Assembly: GCF_035083965.1 (NCBI RefSeq)
Contig: NC_089732.1
Coordinates: forward strand, 6,573,383-6,637,382
DNA length: 64,000 nucleotides
Origin: Branchiostoma lanceolatum
Taxonomy: Eukaryota > Chordata > Leptocardii > Amphioxiformes > Branchiostomatidae
Direction of reading: 5' to 3'
Every line of letters begins with the position of its first letter. The first letter of the stretch is position 1. A program made the translations under genes and the position numbers. Shown one piece after another: positions 58,358 through 64,000 of this stretch. Under the pieces are notes generated by a model. The model was not told the origin of the DNA. It saw only the letters and a program-made list of their open reading frames with translations, and searched no databases.

Positions 58358-59366
58358 CAAAGTTGTGTCTGAATCTTAATCAGATCGTTCACATGTATCA
58401 AGCATAACATCACACCCATGGCACTTTCCCATCACAAGCCATGTTCATGGTTCACAGTTGATAGCACATACAGCTTGCTACGACCTGTCCTGTTCGACTT
58501 TATGCGAAGACTGCTACGTGGAAATCTCATTTTGTGGCCGTTTGTAATTCCGTCGGTGATTAAAGGAAAATAAAGCAGCCATCAGCGTCAAAGCATGGAG
58601 ATTGATGTAGAAAGCAACCACCCAGCCATTATACTGTAAAACATAAACATGAGAGAGAAGTGAAGAGGTGGAACAAACTAGTTAGAAATAACACCAAAAA
58701 GACTGGAGCAAGAGCCTTTTCATTGCAGGAGAGCAGTGTTCTAATTATATGGATACGTCGTAAAATCGTTAATGGATCGTTTGACGCTGTGCTATAGCGT
58801 AATATAACGCTGTGAAATCGAGTTAGGTGAGGTGATTCTGACAATGAGTAACTCTGTATTTGCTGTCAGCTCTCTCAGTGGTGTGTTAAGCACTGCATGC
58901 CTTTTATCGCTAGGAACGATGTGGATGACATTCCCTGCGTTGTAGTCTCCCCTTCGTCATTGGAAAGTAATTATGACTACAGTATTATTTTGTAAGTGAC
59001 TGATATTTTGTAGTCAACTAGTCCACATGTGATTATCTATATCAATGTGATGCATGTAACGTTACAGACTATAGGAAGAATAGTCGAAGTGTCAAACTAT
59101 ATTGTAGATCTAGATAAGTCAAGTCTAGTCAAGTCAAGAAAGTGCAGCTCTAAAGAATCACACTGGCTAAGCGAGTTATGGGCCGTCTGTCTCATTCATG
59201 GATAACAGAACATGAGATTGACCCCTCATCTCACTAAGGTCAAACTCATCTTGGCCAGATCTACCCCAGTCTCAGAGGCACTCAGACAGACAGCCGGCAA
59301 ACAAGGAAGTCGGTCTTGACGGAGCCAATGAAAAATCATCCCTTTAACACGGTCCCCCGAAAGTGC

Positions 59367-59549
59367 GAAATGGAACGAAATGGAACGAAATGGAACGAAA
59401 TGGAACGAAATGGAACGAAATGGAACGAAATGGAACGAAATGGAACGAAATGGAACGAAATGGAACGAAATGGAACGAAATGGAACGAAATGGAACGAAA
59501 TGGAACGACATGGAACGAAATGGAACGAAATGGAACGAAATGGAACGAA
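59367..59549. repeat. Decamer array gaaatggaac, about 18 units (left arm)
   Basis: Almost perfectly homogeneous 10-bp units with one gacatggaac variant near 59508. The frame-shifting period gives artificial repeats of NEMERNGTKW in all frames. Confidence 0.95.
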
Positions 59550-60904
59550 CTAAAACATATGTAGGTATATACGCGGTGTTCTCAGTCCTATCGTTAGTCA
59601 CTTACGAAAGACAGTGGATACTGTCTGAAACGTTTGACTGTTTCAAAATCTTATCCAGTTGCTTGAGTAATTATTTTTGGCGTATCTTATTACCTGGATG
59701 TCTAACCTTCATCAACGTAAAACATATGTAACATTGTGAAATGAAATACCAGTAGAACGCGAAATATAAGGAACGTTGTAACATTTACAGTAGACGGGAA
59801 CAGGAAACAAATACAGAATATAACTTGTTTTGTTTCTTGAATCTGTTTGATAATAGTAAATACAACGTTTTTGCCGCGTTTGTGTGGCTAGATTCTTCCC
59901 TGAAAATGGGGGCGCCGCGGCAAGGAGCTCGGTCGCTCTTCCTTGATTTTACCAACGATCTGCAAATGAACTGCTGAAAATAGCAGGGAAAACAAGCAAA
60001 CGGAACTGAGTATCGAAGTAAGGACTAGAATATTCAGAAGTTGGTGGTAACATAATTCGCCAAGAGGGCATGAGGCAAGAGTAATAGCGTGTTTGCGTGT
60101 TGCAAATGGAGACCCGCATGAAAATGAACCGCCACTGTTGCCAGCGCACCGGAACTGTGCACGTGGGCCTGCTACCGACAGATTGAATCAAACTCCGACT
60201 TCCCAGTTTTATTTACATACGGTTTTAGTCCATAACTAGTACGTAGCATATGCACATATGCGCAACAATGATTTTAATACAACCAATTGTTCGGCTGGTC
60301 GGCTGTGGGAGAATCGACCCCTCCGTTAATGATATGTAAATGCAGCTCAGTGCTGCCTCACCAATGTGACATTTCACACTCCATTCAATCACGGACGTGG
60401 ACCGGCAAGGACCGGGAACTACCTCTGGAGACATTTCTGCTTCCTTGTTCACGACAAAACAATGTGAGGGTGTGAACGAGCAGGAAATGTATTTCACGGT
60501 TCTCACAACACGCAAACACGCTGTATAGATAATGGAATTACGCTTGCCCCATGCCCTCTTGGTGAATTATGAAATGCAATGTTACCACCAATTTCTGTAT
60601 GATCTAGTCCTTACTTAGATACTCACTTCCGTTAGCTTGTTTTCCCTGCTATTTTCAGCAGTTCATTTGCAGATAGTTGGTAAAATCAAGGAAGAGCGAC
60701 CGAGCTCTTTGCACGCGGCGCCCTCATTTTCAGGGAAGAATCTAGCCAAAAACGTTGTATTCAATATTATCAAATAGATTCAAGAAATAAAACACGTTAT
60801 ATTATGTATTTACTTCCTGTTCCGGTCTACTGTGAATGTAACAACGTTCCCTATATTTCGCGTTCTACTGGTATTTCATTTCATAATGTTACATGCGTTT
60901 TAGT

Positions 60905-61067
60905 TCGTCCCATTTCGTTCCATTTCGTTCCATTTCGTTCCATTTCGTTCCATTTCGTTCCATTTCGTTCCATTTCGTTCCATGTCGTTCCATGTCGTTC
61001 CATGTCGTTCCATTTCGTTCCATTTCGTTCCATTTCGTTCCATTTCGTTCCATTTCGTTCCATTTCG
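60905..61067. repeat. Decamer array catttcgttc, about 16 units (right arm)
   Basis: Inverted counterpart of the left array. A block of three variants (catgtcgttc) lies at about 60981-61010, whereas the left array has one such variant. Confidence 0.95.
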
Positions 61068-61306
61068 CACTTTCGGGGGACCCCTTTAACATTGGGTTAC
61101 TATGCCATTAAAGAGGCGACAGAGCGGTGTATAGCTTCATGTGGCATTAGATAATACAGGGTAGAGGGATGGGGGTTAGAGAGCATGTTATTCAACAATT
61201 CTCCATTAGTGAGGCGTAACTAAACTATACTGCCTATTATAGAAATGAAAAATGGCGCAGAAGTTGGCGCACCCGTACAACGTCGTATGTCACTGATGTT
61301 AGCGAA

Positions 61307-61340
61307 TGAATGAATGAATGAATAGATGGATTAATGAATG
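61307..61340. repeat. (gaat)n microsatellite
   Basis: Four to five gaat units with a few interruptions (atagatggattaatgaatga). Confidence 0.7.
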
Positions 61341-62044
61341 AAGACATTTATGACTCAACAAATGCCCCCCCAAACAAAAATCAAGTGAAACCTAACACCT
61401 ACTCATTCGTCTGTTTTATGGTTTATAAACGGTATAGAAATTAGCTCTAAGTCTGAATTTCTAGAGAATACGTTTTCCCTTTCTGAAGTTAATGACTCAA
61501 ATCACATGTACACAATTCATGGAACATGGCACACAGGTTTCGCTTTAATACGAAACAACCAGACACCGTTTTGTTTCAAGCGTATAATAGTTAATAATGA
61601 TAATAATGATAATGGGTTTTATCAAAGGAATGATCTAATTTTTCACACGGATAAGTTCCTGGATGAAGCTAGCTTTCAATCATATCTTGTGACGTCAGCC
61701 AGTGCATTCCGTTTACCTGATTGGCTCCAAAGGAAATTAGTTTGTACGTCTTTACACCGATGGGACTGCTGCGGGAATACTGATCGTTTTCATTATGTTA
61801 CCGGCCTTCTGTCACTCATCAATAAACATGAGGTGACGTATTTAGGTCACATCATTCATCTCTTTCTCTTTCTTAACTGTTAAAATGAATGGTACTCGAT
61901 TGAAAGGTCCAGGGGTCACAAACAGAACTTGACCCCGGATACAAAACTAACCGTGTTACACAGCGAAAGCCATTGAGAAATTGCGAGGGAAAAAACGATG
62001 TTGCGTAGGGCAGGGAGGGCCCACCGGAGAGGGTAACCGCTAAA

Positions 62045-62335
62045 ATCTTGAAAAAAATTCACCAAAAATCAATTTGAAAAGATATCTAAAGCGCCCGTCA
62101 ATTGAACTAAATCACTATTATGTATCTTTCTTCAAAATATTAGCATTGTACATTGAATCGTTAGGGAGGGGGAGCCACCTTTGCAATTTTTGATTACGTC
62201 ATCGTGACATAAAAATGTTGCATAGATTATCGTCTTGTACAAAGGCACTTGGAGAAAAAAAAATCAAGAGCCTTGGATACATGTAACACTAAGTAGTATT
62301 TCTAAGACACCCCCAGAAGTGCTGCACCCCGCCTG
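62045..62335. mobile_element. Inverted, diverged partial copy of the 46471-47377 element
   Basis: cttgaaaaaaattcaccaaa, attagcattgtacattg, acgtcatcgtgac and gacacccccagaagtgctgc correspond in order to the reverse complement of 46480-46790. The outer end (gcaccccgcctgccccccgc) is decayed. Confidence 0.65.
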
Positions 62336-62883
62336 CCCCCCGCTTTAAACGTTGTTTGTGCAATGAAGACACCGGCTTGAAAAGATTATCACCAACAGAG
62401 ACTATCCAAGTACACCAAATTCTACGAAGACATCGAAACGAAATTTCCATTCATCTCGTAGATAATTTCATGATTGATTCACTGTCAGTTACAAAATACC
62501 AATCTTTTTATTCCTTTGATAATCTACTGATTGATCGTAAGAATAATCGATGATAAAAGACTGAAAACGGAGACAAGCTTATCAGTATACGACGTGATAA
62601 CAACATTACTCGCACGGTTTTCGATTGACCCAGTGACCCCTCTATAGTGTGGCTTTTCTTTTAATGCAGTAATCTTATATCTGATGGCACCCCATACATC
62701 ACCATGGTAACTAGAATGAGACATGTCGGGCGATGCACATTTTGAATGGTACGTTTAAGCTGAAGGCTTTGTGAACAGGCAATTTTACACAAGGAAACTT
62801 CGAAAAAGCTACATAATCTTCGGCAGTGATGCAAGATGACTACGTATTTCGTGTTGTAGGAAAAGACATGCCAACTTTTCCAG

Positions 62884-62944
62884 GGAAGAGCAGTGCCTAC
62901 AGTCCCTGAAGCTGACCAATCAAACTACAAGACCATCTGGTCAG
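62884..62944 (+). CDS. Weak candidate internal exon (61 nt)
   Basis: The acceptor caacttttccag and donor tcag|gtgaga flank 61 nt. One frame is open throughout (GRAVPTVPEADQSNYKTIWS plus a split codon, phase 1). I recognise no homologue; the evidence is splice sites and one open frame only. Confidence 0.2.
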
Positions 62945-64000
62945 GTGAGATTCGGGAACGACCAATCAGCTGCACTGACCCAGTTTACGCGGAAGTAAAG
63001 GGATTGTTACAGGATGAGATTGTTTGTTGGTCATTGTTCCAGGAAAAAAATGGGTTAGGGACAATACGCCCCCTTCTTGTTCGATACCTCCTTGCAGTCG
63101 TTTCTATTGGGAGACACCTCCAGACCAAACTAGACCGACAGTCGACGAAAGACGTGACGATTCGCCCCTCCTAGCATCTGCTTGGAGATCAAGGTCGTGG
63201 AGAAAGGGAAACAGTCGGCACTTCATCCTCCCACCCCCCACCCCGTGCTGTCAACATCGTCTCAAGAGATGCTCGCTGCCCCCGTGTTCCCGTCACCATG
63301 ACGTCATCGCGCTGCCCCCGCCTGTCCTGAAGGCAGAAGTCCTTATTTACAACCCCGGAGAGCGCTCGTACACAGACCGGAAGTGAAGAGTCGGAGGCAT
63401 GGGCTGGAAACTTTGACCTCTCGTGGGTTCTTCCTGCACTAACAACTCCGAAGATAGACGGCCTAAACTGGAGCAATAGGACTTCTACATAGCCGAAGAA
63501 ATCTACTGTACTCTGGACCCCGGCAGTCTGGTCGACGAATGTGCACGGACGGCGACGTGAACTCGGTATGCTGTAATGAGCCACAGGTATAGTATAAAAC
63601 GTACTGTAGCTTCCTTGTGACTTGTAAACATTCGTCTTGTAGCACCCTATGGTCATATCTCTCTCCACAATCATCTAGGGCCATCTAGCATAAGAGTAGT
63701 ATTCAATAAGATATGGTAAAGCAAAAAGCTGTACATTTACGAAGGGCACCTCTTAGTTATAATGGACAAGGGTTGACAACAAGTGAAGGCTTGTTGCTTG
63801 AGTGGTAAATCTAGTTTGTTTTGCTTGTTTAAATCATTCATGTGTCAACGCCGACGCGAAAAACGCCCTGCAGTTATAAAAGCATGGCCTGGCTTTAGGC
63901 ATTATAAATTCTTGATGTAATGATATAATTTGTTGGCGGTTATCTAGCCTTGGTTGAACATAACCACCGTTTCCTGGGGGTTTCTGTTCGTTAGGAATGG
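62945..64000. other. No gene recognised at the right edge
   Basis: Contains a half MITE (catctgcttggagat, about 63176) and frames of 100-160 codons that do not look like proteins. Confidence 0.35.

Larger units (their letters stand above)
59350..61082. mobile_element. 1.7-kb foldback transposon with decamer arrays at both ends, 9-bp TSD
   Basis: The ends ggtcccccgaaagtgcg and cgcactttcgggggacc are inverted. Immediately inside each lies a decamer array (gaaatggaac, 59367-59549; its complement gttccatttc, 60905-61067). Beyond the arrays the arms stay complementary, with some gaps, up to gcgtgtttgcgtgttg (60087-60102) and caacacgcaaacacgc (60507-60522). The target duplication cctttaaca lies at 59341-59349 and 61083-61091. 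It has no transposase. A 9-bp duplication with long inverted arms fits a Mutator-like foldback element. Confidence 0.85.

Noticed and set aside
59316-59731. Frames of repeated ERNGTKWNEM and the reverse FRSISFHFVP
   Set aside because: Products of the gaaatggaac arrays inside the foldback transposon, open in several frames on both strands.
61506-61883. 125-codon plus-strand frame in the right part of the window
   Set aside because: Contains a (aataatgat)n run and no recognisable domain, splice partners or codon bias.
1-64000. CRISPR array or bacterial operon
   Set aside because: Direct repeats seen are satellites or transposon parts with no regular unique spacers; genes are intron-split eukaryotic genes.

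Overview
The window is nuclear DNA from an invertebrate animal. Genes are split by many GT-AG introns, coding exons are G+C-richer than the A+T-rich introns, and miniature inverted-repeat transposons and short tandem arrays are abundant. Five protein-coding genes could be reconstructed exon by exon with consistent splice phases. The protein relationships (GIPC, EPHX3/EPHX4 and PLAA close to vertebrate sequences) and the repeat style suggest a deuterostome, most likely a cephalochordate (amphioxus, Branchiostoma). The species is an inference, not something the sequence proves.

Layout: 1-6441 (+) holds the 3' two thirds of a GIPC adaptor gene, whose first exon(s) lie left of the window. 9605-13277 (-) and 14474-18135 (-) are two tandem EPHX3/EPHX4-type epoxide hydrolase genes with the same four-exon structure. 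18.2-20.6 kb is repeat-dense, including a foldback element with internal 79-bp and 23-bp tandem repeats. 20782-21736 (+) is a small single C2H2 zinc-finger gene. 23326-27743 (-) is a seven-exon gene with three tandem trihelix (Myb/SANT-like) DNA-binding domains, one per exon. 30193-39484 (+) is a complete 12-exon PLAA gene. From about 40 kb to the end no gene could be established. That part holds decamer satellites, SINEs, MITEs, a 1.7-kb foldback transposon, a TATA-type promoter candidate and two isolated exon candidates.

The genes do not form a pathway. GIPC is a PDZ/myosin VI adaptor for endosomal traffic. PLAA is a ubiquitin- and p97/VCP-binding WD40 protein. The two hydrolases are membrane-anchored alpha/beta-hydrolases. 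The trihelix and C2H2 proteins are predicted DNA-binding factors. GIPC next to EPHX recalls human 19p13 (GIPC1, EPHX3) and 1p (GIPC2, EPHX4), so the linkage may be ancestral.

The strongest non-genic signal is a set of miniature elements with TAGCCT-type or TAGGCT-type ends. Four are flanked by exact 9-bp target-site duplications, a fifth by an 8/9 match and a sixth by a 7/9 match, as expected for Mutator-like transposition. An unrelated 1.7-kb foldback element also has a 9-bp duplication. Other families include TA-flanked MITEs, about 30-bp palindromes built on CAAGGAGG, and a tRNA-derived SINE with a perfect 15-bp duplication.
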